The notes under the pieces are model-generated. The model was not told the DNA's origin. It did no database searches and saw only the letters and a list, made by a program, of their open reading frames with translations. Made by a program: the position numbers and the translations under genes. Below, piece by piece: positions 17,116 through 26,241 of a DNA stretch of 46,235 nt; the stretch's first letter is position 1; every line of letters starts with the position of its first letter. The DNA is from Clostridia bacterium (lineage in GTDB: Bacteria; Bacillota; Clostridia; Christensenellales; Aristaeellaceae). Location: contig JAFXBE010000106.1 in assembly GCA_017516765.1 (NCBI GenBank), positions 1-46,235 of the forward strand, read 5' to 3'.

Positions 17116-18495
17116 ATGAAAAAGCTTCTTTCCCTGCTGCTGGGGCTGTGCCTGCTGTTATGCAGCGCAGCCCTTGCGGAGGAACTTCCCCAAGAGGACT
17201 ATTACGGGCGGTATATGGCTGCCCGGACCGAAGAAGAGCGGCAGACCGTTCTTGCGGAGATGCCCGATACCCGCTACCCCGCCTACGATGCCAAAGTGAT
17301 GAAGTGGGGCTTTATCGACCGGGTGGGTCGATGGGTGGTGGAGCCGCAATGGAACGACATGGCAGCTTTTGCCAACGGGCGGTATGCATTGGTCAACGAA
17401 CTGCGTGCCGATGACAGCATTGCAAATTCCATCATAGATGGTAACGGAGAACTGGTTGTCCGACTGCCGGATGGCGAATTTTTTCATGGACTGCGCTATT
17501 CCGAAACAAGTGACTTTATCGCCATGGACACTTGGGATATCAATAATACCGAATGGTATTTCGATGCCAACACCGGCAAGTTACTCAACGAAGCGGGTTT
17601 TGTGTCCGGCAACGCAGAAGTCGGATATATCGTTGATCGCTATTTCAACGAAGACGTAATGATCGGCTACCTGCTGGACAGTCAGGGAAACCGGTTGGAT
17701 GAGGGGCTCTGGTTTGATGCATCCATACGGCTCTTTACCCCTGCCGATGATCCCGATGCGCCGTTGATGCATTGTGTCTATTGGAACCGGGCGTTGTGGG
17801 AAGAAACCATCGAAAACGACCCCACGGTGCTGGAGCTTTGCGGTGACGATCTCAGCTGGGTGGACACCCGCCCGGAAGGCTATAGCCTGATTGCCAAGGA
17901 TGGCGCCATCGTATGCACCGCAGAGAGCGAAGACGAATTCCTGCGGCATGAATACAAAGATCCAGAGACTTATGTCGACTGCGCTCGCTGCACCGCAATC
18001 TCCGCCAGGCTTGCGTGGAAGGACAACTACCCGGAAGACCCCGATACCATCTTCTACCTGATGGACCAAGCCGGTAACGAGCATTACAGTATATGCATGG
18101 AGGAATGGGAGCTGCACCACGGTGCCGACGAGGATTTGCAGCCCAGTGACGATATTTTCCTTGTCTGGAACCGAAATTTCCAATACGGCTACTTAAACGG
18201 CAACGGCAGTGTACTTTACCCGCTCCAGTTCGACTACGCCGCACCCTTTACAGATGGTTTAGCAAGTGTCACCTGGTATGATGAGTATGACCTTATCCCT
18301 TACTGGAACTGGTCTGAAGAACAGTGGAACCAGTTTTGCGACTGCCTGTATACCGATCCGGTTATCTTCGCCTCCATTCCGCACGAGCATTGTTATATTG
18401 ATGCCTTCGGTCATGTTGTGTACACCTACGACAATCTGCCACGCCGGATTCTGACACAAGAAGAAGCTGATCAATTGTCACCTATCCATTATTAA
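17116..18495 (+). CDS. exported WG-repeat protein between gyrB and gyrA
   Basis: Protein of 459 residues with a signal peptide (KKLLSLLLGLCLLLCSAALAEE, cleavage probably after ALA). It has KWGFIDRVGRWVVEPQWNDM and later YGYLNGNGSVLYPLQFDYAAPFTDGLASV, WG/KWG-type repeats separated by degenerate copies. It starts 17 bases after gyrB and ends 17 bases before gyrA. Codon use is more AT-rich than in the flanking gyrase genes. A surface or envelope role is likely; the reason for its position is unknown. Confidence 0.75.
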   Translation: MKKLLSLLLGLCLLLCSAALAEELPQEDYYGRYMAARTEEERQTVLAEMPDTRYPAYDAKVMKWGFIDRVGRWVVEPQWNDMAAFANGRYALVNELRADDSIANSIIDGNGELVVRLPDGEFFHGLRYSETSDFIAMDTWDINNTEWYFDANTGKLLNEAGFVSGNAEVGYIVDRYFNEDVMIGYLLDSQGNRLDEGLWFDASIRLFTPADDPDAPLMHCVYWNRALWEETIENDPTVLELCGDDLSWVDTRPEGYSLIAKDGAIVCTAESEDEFLRHEYKDPETYVDCARCTAISARLAWKDNYPEDPDTIFYLMDQAGNEHYSICMEEWELHHGADEDLQPSDDIFLVWNRNFQYGYLNGNGSVLYPLQFDYAAPFTDGLASVTWYDEYDLIPYWNWSEEQWNQFCDCLYTDPVIFASIPHEHCYIDAFGHVVYTYDNLPRRILTQEEADQLSPIHY

Positions 18496-18512
18496 AGGAG
18501 TGAACCATCCCC

Positions 18513-21077
18513 ATGGCCTCTACCATTCAGGATAGACTCATCCCCATCGACCTTGAACACGAGATGAAGACCTCCTTCATCTCCTACGCCATGGCTGTTA
18601 TCGTCAGCCGTGCGCTGCCGGATGTACGCGACGGTCTCAAGCCCGTACACCGCCGCATCCTCTATGCCATGAACGAGCTGGGCATGACCCCCGACAAGCC
18701 CTTCCGTAAAAGCGCCCGTCTGGTGGGCGACGTGCTGGGTAAGTACCACCCCCACGGCGACAGCAGCGTGTACGATGCCATGGTTCGTCTGGCGCAGGAT
18801 TTCAACATCCGCTACCCGCTGGTGGAAGGGCAGGGCAACTTCGGCTCTGTGGACGGCGACGGCGCAGCCGCCATGCGTTACACCGAAGCCCGTATGGAAA
18901 AGCTGACCCTGCACCTCTTGGGCGAGATCGACAAGGACACGGTAGACTTCTACCCCAACTTCGACGAGACTTTGCTCCAGCCCGTGGTGCTGCCTTCCCG
19001 CTACCCCAACCTGTTGGTAAACGGCTCCAGCGGCATCGCCGTGGGTATGGCTACCAACGTACCGCCCCACAACCTGCGGGAGGTCATCGACGGCTGCATC
19101 CACATGATCGATCACCCCGACTGCACCGTGGATGATCTGATGCAGTTCATCAAGGCCCCCGACTTCCCCACCGGCGGCATCATCCTTGGTCACAGCGGCG
19201 TGCGCGCTGCCTACCACACCGGCAGAGGCCGCATCGTGGTGCGCGCCCGTACCGAGATCGAGGCCATGGCAAACAACCGCAACCGCATCGTGGTCACCGA
19301 GATCCCCTACATGGTCAACAAGGCGCGTCTGGTGGAAAAGATCGCCGAGCTGGTACACGAGAAGCGGCTGGAAGGTATCAGTGATATCCGCGACGAGAGC
19401 GACCGCAAGGGTATGCGTATCGTTATCGAGCTCAAGCGCGATGTGCACCCCACCGTGGTGCTCAACTACCTCTACAAGCACACCTCCATGCAGGAGACCT
19501 TCGGCGCAAACATGCTGGCGCTGGTGGACGGCGTACCCAAGGTGCTCAACCTGCGGGAGATCCTCTACCACTACATCCGCCACCAGAAGGAAGTTGTTAC
19601 CCGCCGTACCCAGTACGACCTTGCCAAGGCAGAGGCACGCGCCCATATCTTGGAAGGTCTTATCAAGGCGCTGGATCACATCGACGAGATCGTTCAGATC
19701 ATCAAGACCAGCGCAGATACCCCCGCTGCCCGCGAGCGCCTGATGGAAACCTTCGGCTTCAGCGACAAGCAGGCCCAGGCCATTCTGGATATGCGCCTTG
19801 CCCGCCTGACCGGTCTGGAGCGGGACAAGCTGCTGGCAGAATACGACGAGCTGATGAAGACCATCGCCTACCTGCGCAGCCTGCTGGCAGACGAAGTCCT
19901 GCTGATGGGCGTGATCAAGGACGAGATGGCCGCCATCCGCGACAAGTTCAGTGACGACCGCCGCACCGAGCTGACCCATATGGAAGGCGAGATCGATATC
20001 GAAGACCTGATTCAGTCCGACGATATGGTGGTCACCATGAGCCACATGGGCTATGTGAAGCGTCTGCCCAAGAGCACCTACCGCGCCCAGCACCGCGGCG
20101 GCAAGGGCGTAACCGGCATGTCCACCCGGGACGAGGACTTTGTGGAGCGCATGATCGTGGTCAACACCCACGACGAGATCATGTTCTTCACCAACCGGGG
20201 CCGGGTCTACAACCTGAAGTGCTACCAGATCCCCGAGGCGGGACGCACCGCCCGCGGCATGGCTATCGTCAACCTGCTGCAGGTGGCCGGCGATGAGAAG
20301 ATCACCGCCATGATCCCTGTGCCCAAGGGCATGCAGGAGCACTATCTGGTGATGATGACCAAGAACGGCATGATCAAGCGCACCCCCTACAGCGAGTTCG
20401 CCAACCTGCGCAAGGCGGGTCTGATCGCCATCACCCTGAAGGAGGATGACGAGCTGTGCGCCGTTAACCTGACCGACGGCAACATGAGCATGATCATCGC
20501 CAGCCGTCTGGGACGCGCGCTGCGCTTCCACGAGAGCAGCATCCGCGTGATCGGGCGCACCGGTATGGGCGTACACGCCATGCGCCTGAAGGAAGGCGAC
20601 GAGCTGATGGATATGTCCATGCTGCTGGAAGGCCAGAAGGTGCTGGCCATTACCACCGGCGGCTACGGCAAGCGCACCGATCCCGACCAGTACCGCGAGC
20701 AGGGACGAAACGGCATGGGTATCCGCGCCATGAACCTGACCGACAAGACCGGCGAGATCGCCGCCCATCTGGCTGTAAACGACGATGAGGACATCCTGCT
20801 GATCACCGACGACGGTACGGTGATCCGTATGGCCGTTGCCGACATCCGTGAGAGCGGACGAAACACCCAGGGCGTACGCCTGATGCGCCTTGCCGAGGGT
20901 GCAAAGATCGTATCCGTCGCCCGTGCGGAGCAGGAGCCGGAGGAAGAAGAGACCGTGCTGCCTGTGGAGCTGATCGACGGGGAGGAAGCCACCGGCAGCG
21001 ATCTGGATTACGATACCGGCAGCGAAGCCCTTGCTGGCGACGCTGAAGAACCCGACGGAGAGGACAGCGATATTTGA
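18513..21077 (+). CDS. gyrA: DNA gyrase subunit A
   Basis: Breakage-reunion subunit of gyrase, 854 residues. The quinolone-resistance region reads [19 protein letters not shown], keeping Ser at the E. coli S83 position and Asp at the D87 position. The catalytic Tyr is in [11 protein letters not shown]. The C-terminal beta-pinwheel contains the GyrA box as QHRGGKG instead of QRRGGKG. The tail is acidic (EPEEEETV to GEDSDI). AAAGGAGTG lies upstream of the ATG. Transcription probably continues from gyrB through the WG-repeat gene. Confidence 0.97.
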   Translation: MASTIQDRLIPIDLEHEMKTSFISYAMAVIVSRALPDVRDGLKPVHRRILYAMNELGMTPDKPFRKSARLVGDVLGKYHPHGDSSVYDAMVRLAQDFNIRYPLVEGQGNFGSVDGDGAAAMRYTEARMEKLTLHLLGEIDKDTVDFYPNFDETLLQPVVLPSRYPNLLVNGSSGIAVGMATNVPPHNLREVIDGCIHMIDHPDCTVDDLMQFIKAPDFPTGGIILGHSGVRAAYHTGRGRIVVRARTEIEAMANNRNRIVVTEIPYMVNKARLVEKIAELVHEKRLEGISDIRDESDRKGMRIVIELKRDVHPTVVLNYLYKHTSMQETFGANMLALVDGVPKVLNLREILYHYIRHQKEVVTRRTQYDLAKAEARAHILEGLIKALDHIDEIVQIIKTSADTPAARERLMETFGFSDKQAQAILDMRLARLTGLERDKLLAEYDELMKTIAYLRSLLADEVLLMGVIKDEMAAIRDKFSDDRRTELTHMEGEIDIEDLIQSDDMVVTMSHMGYVKRLPKSTYRAQHRGGKGVTGMSTRDEDFVERMIVVNTHDEIMFFTNRGRVYNLKCYQIPEAGRTARGMAIVNLLQVAGDEKITAMIPVPKGMQEHYLVMMTKNGMIKRTPYSEFANLRKAGLIAITLKEDDELCAVNLTDGNMSMIIASRLGRALRFHESSIRVIGRTGMGVHAMRLKEGDELMDMSMLLEGQKVLAITTGGYGKRTDPDQYREQGRNGMGIRAMNLTDKTGEIAAHLAVNDDEDILLITDDGTVIRMAVADIRESGRNTQGVRLMRLAEGAKIVSVARAEQEPEEEETVLPVELIDGEEATGSDLDYDTGSEALAGDAEEPDGEDSDI

Positions 21078-21374
21078 TCCGGAGCGGATAAAGGTTCATT
21101 AAAGGAAAAGTGCGGGGTGCAGGGGGATCATCTCCGCAACCTCAGTCGGCGTGCATCCCACTGACCGTGGTCTGCACTTGCTTCGGTTGACGACTGCGGG
21201 TCGCTAACGCCTTCGGCGTTGTGCCCACTGGGCACGCGCTTCCCTCCGTCTCCCCTGCCGGTGTGGGCAGAGCCCACAAGCCCTGCGCCGCAGCGTTTTC
21301 CTGTAAGCACAGCGAGCACCGGAGGTGCAAGATGTGCGGCTTTGATCGAAAAGCATGGGTTTATCAACAGTTTG
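21078..21374. repeat. palindrome-rich intergenic tract after gyrA
   Basis: No gene supported. Hairpins are AACGCC-TTC-GGCGTT (21206-21220), GTGCCC-ACT-GGGCAC (21221-21235), TGTGGGC-AGA-GCCCACA (near 21263-21279) and GCACC-GGA-GGTGC. The GGGC-AGA-GCCC core recurs in the gaps near 25.7 and 26.2 kb. Confidence 0.5.
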
Positions 21375-21408
21375 AAGGCGGGAAGCTTTGGCTTCCCGCC
21401 TTTGTGTT
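21375..21408 (+). terminator. rho-independent terminator of the gyrase operon
   Basis: Stem AAGGCGGGAAGC (21375-21386) with GCTTCCCGCCTT (21391-21402), loop TTTG, followed by TGTGTT. It lies 300 bases after gyrA. Confidence 0.75.
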
Positions 21409-21417
21409 ATACAGGCA

Positions 21418-21654
21418 GCACCCTCACCCGCCTCCGGCGGGAGCTCCCTCCTTCGGAAGGAGCCTTTTGTTGGCTGTCAGCCATCTCCGTCTGCCAGACA
21501 AGCAGACCCACAGCCAAGGGGGAAACAGACCATCCGCAACAGCCGTCCACCCCACAAGGCTTTCCCCGCCAAGAGGAAGCCTTCAGCGAAGCATTCGCCC
21601 CCATAAGGCTCCTTCCGTCAGGAGGGAGCTGTCAGCGAAGCTGACTGAGGGTGC
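21418..21654. repeat. MITE-like element of 237 bases
   Basis: The ends form an imperfect inverted repeat: GCACCCTCA (21418-21426) matches TGAGGGTGC (21646-21654). Inside, a 26-base arm from 21443 (AGCTCCCTCC, TTCGGAAGGAGCCTT) matches the complement of 21605-21630 (AAGGCTCCTTCC, GTCAGGAGGGAGCT) with two differences. The core codes for nothing. Repeats of this sequence style are common between genes in gut Clostridia. Confidence 0.65.
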
Positions 21655-21717
21655 TTGTGCAACGCCGAAAACCAAGTCCCGATTTGCTGCATCCCCCTCA
21701 TGCCCCCGTATACACAA

Positions 21718-21749
21718 ACAGGCATCCGGCTTACGCACCGGATGCCTGT
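21718..21749 (-). terminator. terminator of the argH operon
   Basis: Perfect 12-pair stem ACAGGCATCCGG/CCGGATGCCTGT with an 8-base loop. On the minus strand TTGTGTAT follows. It lies 24 bases past the last gene of the operon. Confidence 0.75.
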
Positions 21750-21772
21750 ATTCATAAACGAACATAAACCTT

Positions 21773-22294
21773 TTACATTGCCCAGCCCCTGATGAACAAA
21801 CTCAGGAACATACCGGCGACCCACAGAACAGCGGCCGCCCACTTGATCATGGTGATAACCCCGGCGATATTGGCTGGGATCGCCCGCTTCTTTGCCGGGT
21901 AGCCCGCGGCGGCGGTGATCAGCAGCAGATCCTCGGCAAAATCGGCAACAGCGCGCACGATGTTGCTCCACAGCATCACCGCTGCGATCCAGCCGATTTT
22001 TGCCACATTGTTGGTTACCGTCGCCATCATGGCGAACATGCCGCAGATCAGCGCCAGATCCACAAACCAGAAGCGCAGCATCAGCCGTTTGCCCTCTTCC
22101 CCCACCGCATCCAGCGTGGAAAACAGCTTTCCGGCATCGTAGCGCAGCTGCAGGTCGGGCATGGCAAAGCCTTCGGTAAGCCCGTTCAGCCGGGTGAGCA
22201 GACCGTTTTTCTTATTCATCATGCAAAAGAGGCACGCCAGCACGCACAGGGTGCCTGCGATACCCGTGAGCAGCCACATGGTTTCCGGCTTCAT
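21773..22294 (-). CDS. small multi-pass membrane protein of unknown function
   Basis: Protein of 173 residues from ATG 22294, overlapping the upstream kinase stop by 4 bases (ATGA). Helices are near 7-25 (LLTGIAGTLCVLACLFC), 68-90 (FWFVDLALICGMFAMMATV), 95-115 and 145-170, with charged loops. No recognised domain. The tight overlap implies joint production with the kinase-like protein. Confidence 0.65.
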   Translation of the reverse strand: MKPETMWLLTGIAGTLCVLACLFCMMNKKNGLLTRLNGLTEGFAMPDLQLRYDAGKLFSTLDAVGEEGKRLMLRFWFVDLALICGMFAMMATVTNNVAKIGWIAAVMLWSNIVRAVADFAEDLLLITAAAGYPAKKRAIPANIAGVITMIKWAAAVLWVAGMFLSLFIRGWAM

Positions 22295-23127
22295 GCTTTG
22301 CCTCCGTTCTTCAGCCCCAGGCGGGTGCAGGGCACCTTGCCCTTGAGCAGATCGTCGATATGGTGCTTTGCATTGGCGATGATCACCGTGGTGCCGTGCT
22401 CGGCTGCCCGCAAGGCATACTCCAGCTTGGCTTTTGCGCCGTTGGCACCGCTGCGGCTTGCGCCGTTGCAATGCTCCATCAGCTCGGCTACCTTGGTGCG
22501 CAGCTCCTCAAGGCTGTCCCCCATCACTTCCCGCACCAGCGTGGAGGGATCGTTCTTGTCCAGATAAATGCCCTCGGTGCTGGTGAGCAAAATCAGGGTT
22601 TTGGCACCCACCAGCTTGGCGATCACCTCGGCGGTCTCGTCGTTATCCACGCATTCCACCGCCTCCAACCCCTTGGCGCGTACGCTGGCAAGCTCCATCT
22701 TGCGCACTTCCTCGTCGCTGACGGGGTCGTTGTAGTTGACGATGGGAATCGCTCCCTGTTCTACCGTGCGCTCCAGCAGATGGCGGATATGCTCCCGCCG
22801 CTGGGGATCATTGAAGTGGTTATGCTCCACCAGCACCTGCCGCACGCCGTATTCCGGGCGCACAAAGCTGCGGTAGGTGTTCATCAGAATGGTCTGCCCC
22901 TGAGCGGCGTAATCCACCTTATCCTGCTCGGTCATACCGCCCAGTTCGCAGCCGGTACGCTGGATATAGTCCAGCCGCCCGATCTCGGCTGCGCCGCTGG
23001 TAACCAGCAGCATGCCCGGGCGCAGGGCATTGCCCAGCCGCTGGAACACGTTATAGTCGATCACGCTGTCTTCCTTCTGGATCAGCGCCATGGAACCGAT
23101 CTTGATGACCAGATCGATATTGCTCAT
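22291..23127 (-). CDS. glutamate-5-kinase-like amino-acid kinase without PUA domain
   Basis: Protein of 278 residues of the amino-acid kinase family. The order VIKIGS, VTSGAAEIG, IPIVNYNDPVS, VDNDETAEVIAKLVGAKTLILLTSTEGIY and SGANGAKAKLEYAL follows ProB. Some positions differ: SGAAEIG for SGAVxxG, NYND for NEND. The C-terminal PUA domain of the 370-residue enterobacterial enzyme is missing. No proA lies beside it; instead it follows argH and asnA, so substrate may be glutamate or another carboxylate. I leave the symbol blank for that reason. Confidence 0.75.
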   Translation of the reverse strand: MSNIDLVIKIGSMALIQKEDSVIDYNVFQRLGNALRPGMLLVTSGAAEIGRLDYIQRTGCELGGMTEQDKVDYAAQGQTILMNTYRSFVRPEYGVRQVLVEHNHFNDPQRREHIRHLLERTVEQGAIPIVNYNDPVSDEEVRKMELASVRAKGLEAVECVDNDETAEVIAKLVGAKTLILLTSTEGIYLDKNDPSTLVREVMGDSLEELRTKVAELMEHCNGASRSGANGAKAKLEYALRAAEHGTTVIIANAKHHIDDLLKGKVPCTRLGLKNGGKA

Positions 23128-23154
23128 AGAAAACCTTGCCTTCTTTCCGTTTGC

Positions 23155-24162
23155 TTACAGCAGGGTAATGCCTGCCTCCCGGCACTTACGCTGGGTATCC
23201 GCATCCCAGATGGAGGACTGTACCTCGCCGATGTGAGCCTTGCCCAGCAGCAGCATGCACAGACGGCTCTGACCGATACCGCCGCCGATGGTCAGGGGCA
23301 GTTCCCCATCCAGCAGCATGCGGTGATAGGTCAAGCTGCGACGGTGGTCGCAGTTTGCCAGCTTCAGCTGCCGATCCAGCGTCTCGCTGTCCACACGGAT
23401 GCCCATGGAGCTGATCTCCAGCGCACAATCCAGCGTGGGATAGTAGTACAGCAGATCGCCGTTCAGGCTCCAGTCGTCGTAGTCGGGGGCACGGCCGTCG
23501 TGAGACTGCCCGTTGGACAGTTTCTGACCAATGCCCATCAGAAACGTTACGGGATGCTCCTTCACAAACAGATACTCCCGCTCCTTGGCGGTCTTATCCG
23601 GATAAAGCTGCAAAAGCTCCTCGGCAGTGATGAAGGTGACCTGATCGGGCAGCTGGGTGCGCAGCTTGGGGTAGCGTCCGTTCACGATCAGGCTGGCATC
23701 GCTGATGCACTGCACGATATCCCGCACAGTCGCCTTGAGGAAATGCTCGGTGCGCATCTCCCGGGTAATGACCCGCTCCCAGTCCCACTGATCCACATAG
23801 ATGGAGTGCAGGTTATCCAGTTCTTCATCCCTGCGGATGGCGTTCATATCGGTATAGATGCCCTTGCCTGGGTGCACATCGTAGCGGTAGAGCGCCATGC
23901 GCTTCCACTTGGCCAGCGAATGCACCACCTGCGCCTCCATGCCCGCAGCGGGGATGTCGAAGCTGACGGGGCGTTCCACGCCGTTCAGGTCGTCGTTGAG
24001 ACCGGTGGCGGGATCTACGAACAGGGGGGCGGAAACGCGCTTCAGGTTCAGCGCCATGGACAGGTGATCCTGAAAGGTGCGCTTGATCAGGCTGATGGCG
24101 GCCTGGGTCTCGTACAAGGAGAGCTTGGGTTCGTAATCGGACGGGATGACCGTACGGTTCAT
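23155..24162 (-). CDS. asnA: aspartate--ammonia ligase
   Basis: AsnA-type asparagine synthetase of 335 residues, which makes asparagine from aspartate, ammonia and ATP with AMP release. The class II aminoacyl-tRNA-synthetase-like fold is visible in LKRVSAPLFVDPATGLNDDLNGVERPVSFD, YRYDVHPGKGIYTDMNAIRRDE in outline and the final motif LTIGGGIGQSRLCMLLLGKAHIGEVQ. Full length. AAGGAGGAAG precedes the ATG. It sits between argH and the kinase-like gene, linking two aspartate-consuming steps in one operon. Confidence 0.95.
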   Translation of the reverse strand: MNRTVIPSDYEPKLSLYETQAAISLIKRTFQDHLSMALNLKRVSAPLFVDPATGLNDDLNGVERPVSFDIPAAGMEAQVVHSLAKWKRMALYRYDVHPGKGIYTDMNAIRRDEELDNLHSIYVDQWDWERVITREMRTEHFLKATVRDIVQCISDASLIVNGRYPKLRTQLPDQVTFITAEELLQLYPDKTAKEREYLFVKEHPVTFLMGIGQKLSNGQSHDGRAPDYDDWSLNGDLLYYYPTLDCALEISSMGIRVDSETLDRQLKLANCDHRRSLTYHRMLLDGELPLTIGGGIGQSRLCMLLLGKAHIGEVQSSIWDADTQRKCREAGITLL

Positions 24163-24210
24163 AACATTCTTCCTCCTTAATGGAAGTATAGGGATTCTGC
24201 CGGCGCAGGA

Positions 24211-25599
24211 TCAGTTATCGGAATGCTTTGCCATCCATGCTTCGCCCCGGCGGATGCTGTCCTCCACGGCTACGGGAGCGGGACCGCCCCGCAGGCTGCG
24301 GCGTTCCACGCAGGCGCTGAGGGAGATAGCTTCGTATACATCCTCTTCAAAGGCAGGATGGGCAGCGCGCAGTTCTTCCAGCGACAGATCGTCCAGCGCG
24401 CGGTTTTCCTTTACGCACTTGCCCACCAGCGAGCCGCTTACATGGTGCGCGTCACGGAAGGGCAGACCCTTGCCCACCAGATAGTCGGCAAGATCGGTGG
24501 CGTTGGTAAAGCCCAGACCTGCGCTGCGCTCCATTTCTTCCTTCCTGAAGGCGGTGGTGCGCAGCATCTCGGTAAAGGTGGGCAGGCACTTCATCAGCGT
24601 ATCGTAGGCATCGAAGAAGGCTTCCTTGTCCTCCTGCATATCCTTGTTATAGGCAAGGGGCAGACCCTTCATTACCGTCAGCAGCGCCATCAGGTCGCCG
24701 TAGACACGACCGGTCTTGCCGCGGGTCAGTTCGCAGGCATCCGGGTTCTTCTTCTGGGGCATGATGCTGGAGCCGGTGGCAAAGCCGTCGTCCATAATGG
24801 CGGTGGAAAACTCGTTGGTGCTCCAGAGGATCAGCTCCTCGCAGAAGCGGCTCAGGTGCATCATGCAGGCAGATGCGGCAGCCAGAAAGCTGATGAGGAA
24901 GTCGCGGTCGCTTACGCCGTCCAGCGCGTTGTCCGTCACCTCGGAAAAGCCCAGCAGCTCCGCCACCCGCTCCCGGTTGAGGGGATAGGTGGTGCCCGCC
25001 AGCGCGCCGCTGCCAAGGGGCATTACATCGGCTTCGGCATAAGCGTTCTCAAAACGCTGCACGTCCCGCTTGAACATCTGGAAATACGCCATCAGATGGA
25101 AAGCCAGCGTAATGGGCTGCGCCTTCTGCAAATGGGTGTAGCCGGGCATAATGGTATTCTTGTGCTCCGCTGCCAGATCCAGCAGCAGGCGGCACAGCTT
25201 CATCAGCAGCGCCTTTACCTGCGTATTCGCCTGCAGGGCGTACATGCGCACATCCAGCGCCACCTGATCGTTGCGGCTGCGACCGGTATGCAGACGCTTG
25301 CCCGCATCGCCGATGCGCTCGGTCAGCAGCGCTTCCACAAACATATGCACATCCTCTGCGCCCATATCGATGACCAGCTTGCCCGCGCGGTAGTCGGCCA
25401 GGATGCCCTCCAACCCTTCCACGATCAGACGGCTGTCCTCCATGGAGATGATGCCCTGCTCGCCCAGCATGGTGGCATGGGCGATGGAGCCGGTCACATC
25501 GCATTCCAGCAGACGCTGGTCAAAGGGAATGGAAGACTGGAAATCGTCCAGCAGCGCATTGGTCGGTTTTTCAAAACGTCCTGCCCACAGCTTAGCCAT
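24211..25599 (-). CDS. argH: argininosuccinate lyase
   Basis: Last enzyme of arginine biosynthesis, splitting argininosuccinate to arginine and fumarate; 462 residues, full length. It has the opening KLWAGRF, the substrate motif TGRSRNDQVALD, HLQKAQPITLAFH and the fumarase/aspartase signature GSSIMPQKKNPDACE. First gene of the operon argH-asnA-kinase-membrane protein. argG is not adjacent. A good promoter lies at 25637-25666. Confidence 0.97.
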   Translation of the reverse strand: MAKLWAGRFEKPTNALLDDFQSSIPFDQRLLECDVTGSIAHATMLGEQGIISMEDSRLIVEGLEGILADYRAGKLVIDMGAEDVHMFVEALLTERIGDAGKRLHTGRSRNDQVALDVRMYALQANTQVKALLMKLCRLLLDLAAEHKNTIMPGYTHLQKAQPITLAFHLMAYFQMFKRDVQRFENAYAEADVMPLGSGALAGTTYPLNRERVAELLGFSEVTDNALDGVSDRDFLISFLAAASACMMHLSRFCEELILWSTNEFSTAIMDDGFATGSSIMPQKKNPDACELTRGKTGRVYGDLMALLTVMKGLPLAYNKDMQEDKEAFFDAYDTLMKCLPTFTEMLRTTAFRKEEMERSAGLGFTNATDLADYLVGKGLPFRDAHHVSGSLVGKCVKENRALDDLSLEELRAAHPAFEEDVYEAISLSACVERRSLRGGPAPVAVEDSIRRGEAWMAKHSDN

Positions 25600-25636
25600 A
25601 AAGCATAACCCTCGTTTCTATTAAAAATCAAATTGT

Positions 25637-25666
25637 ATTATAGCATAGGGGCCGCATTTATGCCAA
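25637..25666 (-). promoter_or_regulatory. argH operon promoter
   Basis: On the minus strand TTGGCA (25666-25661), 18-base spacer, TATAAT (25642-25637). The leader is about 30 bases; no clear ARG-box was found. Confidence 0.75.
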
Positions 25667-25712
25667 TTTTCCGTGAAAAAATGCAGGGAAAATGCGGGGA
25701 ATGGGAACGAAT

Positions 25713-25787
25713 GCGGGGCTCTGCCCCGCGCCCCGGCAGGAGGCGCGTGCCTCCTGCACCTCCGGGTTGCGTTCATTTCATGAACGC
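25713..25787. repeat. palindromic repeat cluster
   Basis: Three hairpins in a row: GCGGGGC-TCT-GCCCCGC (25713-25729), GCAGGAGGC-GCGT-GCCTCCTGC (25736-25757) and GCGTTCAT-TTC-ATGAACGC (25769-25787). Similar in core to repeats at 26210-26228 and 21263-21279. Confidence 0.6.
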
Positions 25788-25807
25788 AGAGGTAACCGAC
25801 AAACGAA

Positions 25808-25845
25808 AAGTCACCTTCGTAGTTGTACAACGAAAGTGACTTTTC
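25808..25845 (-). terminator. terminator of the small zinc-ribbon gene
   Basis: On the minus strand AAAAGTCAC-T-TTCGT pairs with ACGAA-G-GTGACTTTT across a short loop; TTTTCG and TTTGTC follow. Confidence 0.65.
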
Positions 25846-25847
25846 AC

Positions 25848-26051
25848 TTATAGGTATTCACCATATATTATGCTTTTGAGATCAACGGCTCTGTCCTCCA
25901 GATAGGTAGACAAATCTTCGAAATTGTCTTTACGGATCTGATCCGGATTTTCCCAGCAAGCATCGCACTCATCGCATACATAAAGCGTATATGCGCCAGC
26001 TGTTACTTTACAGATCAAGCCTTGATGATCGCACCGAGGGCATTCTTTCAT
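25848..26051 (-). CDS. small zinc-ribbon protein
   Basis: Protein of 67 residues with four cysteines in two knuckles: C4-x2-C7 (ECPRCDHQG) and CDECDAC near 25-31, a likely zinc ribbon. The acidic C-terminal half is helical (FEDLSTYLEDRAVDLKSI). GGGAGG precedes ATG 26051. It is a single-gene unit followed by its own terminator. No known family; similar proteins are often DNA- or protein-binding accessory factors. Confidence 0.65.
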   Translation of the reverse strand: MKECPRCDHQGLICKVTAGAYTLYVCDECDACWENPDQIRKDNFEDLSTYLEDRAVDLKSIIYGEYL

Positions 26052-26148
26052 GGGTGGTTCCTCCCATTTCTATTCCATGAGCCTCGTTGGTATGCATTTT
26101 TCATACCCACAAACAAAGCAAAACCCCAAAGCAAAATACCCACCCCCT

Positions 26149-26228
26149 GCGCCCATAAAATGGGCGCAGAGAGCGGGATTCCAAAGGGCTTCAAGCCCTT
26201 TGGCGGGGTGCAGGGGCAGAGCCCCTGC
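26149..26228. repeat. palindromic repeat cluster after cellobiose phosphorylase gene
   Basis: Hairpins GCGCCCAT-AAA-ATGGGCGC (26149-26167), CCAAAGGGCTT-C-AAGCCCTTTGG (26181-26203) and GCAGGGGC-AGA-GCCCCTGC (26210-26228). The last could stop minus-strand transcription from the sugar operon but has no T run. Confidence 0.6.
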
Positions 26229-26241
26229 TTTCGTTCCCCTA

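Noticed and set aside
18720..18790. Quinolone resistance mutation in gyrA
   Set aside because: Residues at the E. coli S83 and D87 positions are Ser and Asp, the unmutated state.
18492..20768. A 758-codon minus-strand reading frame
   Set aside because: Antisense to gyrA; composition is His/Val-rich as is usual for shadows of GC-rich genes.
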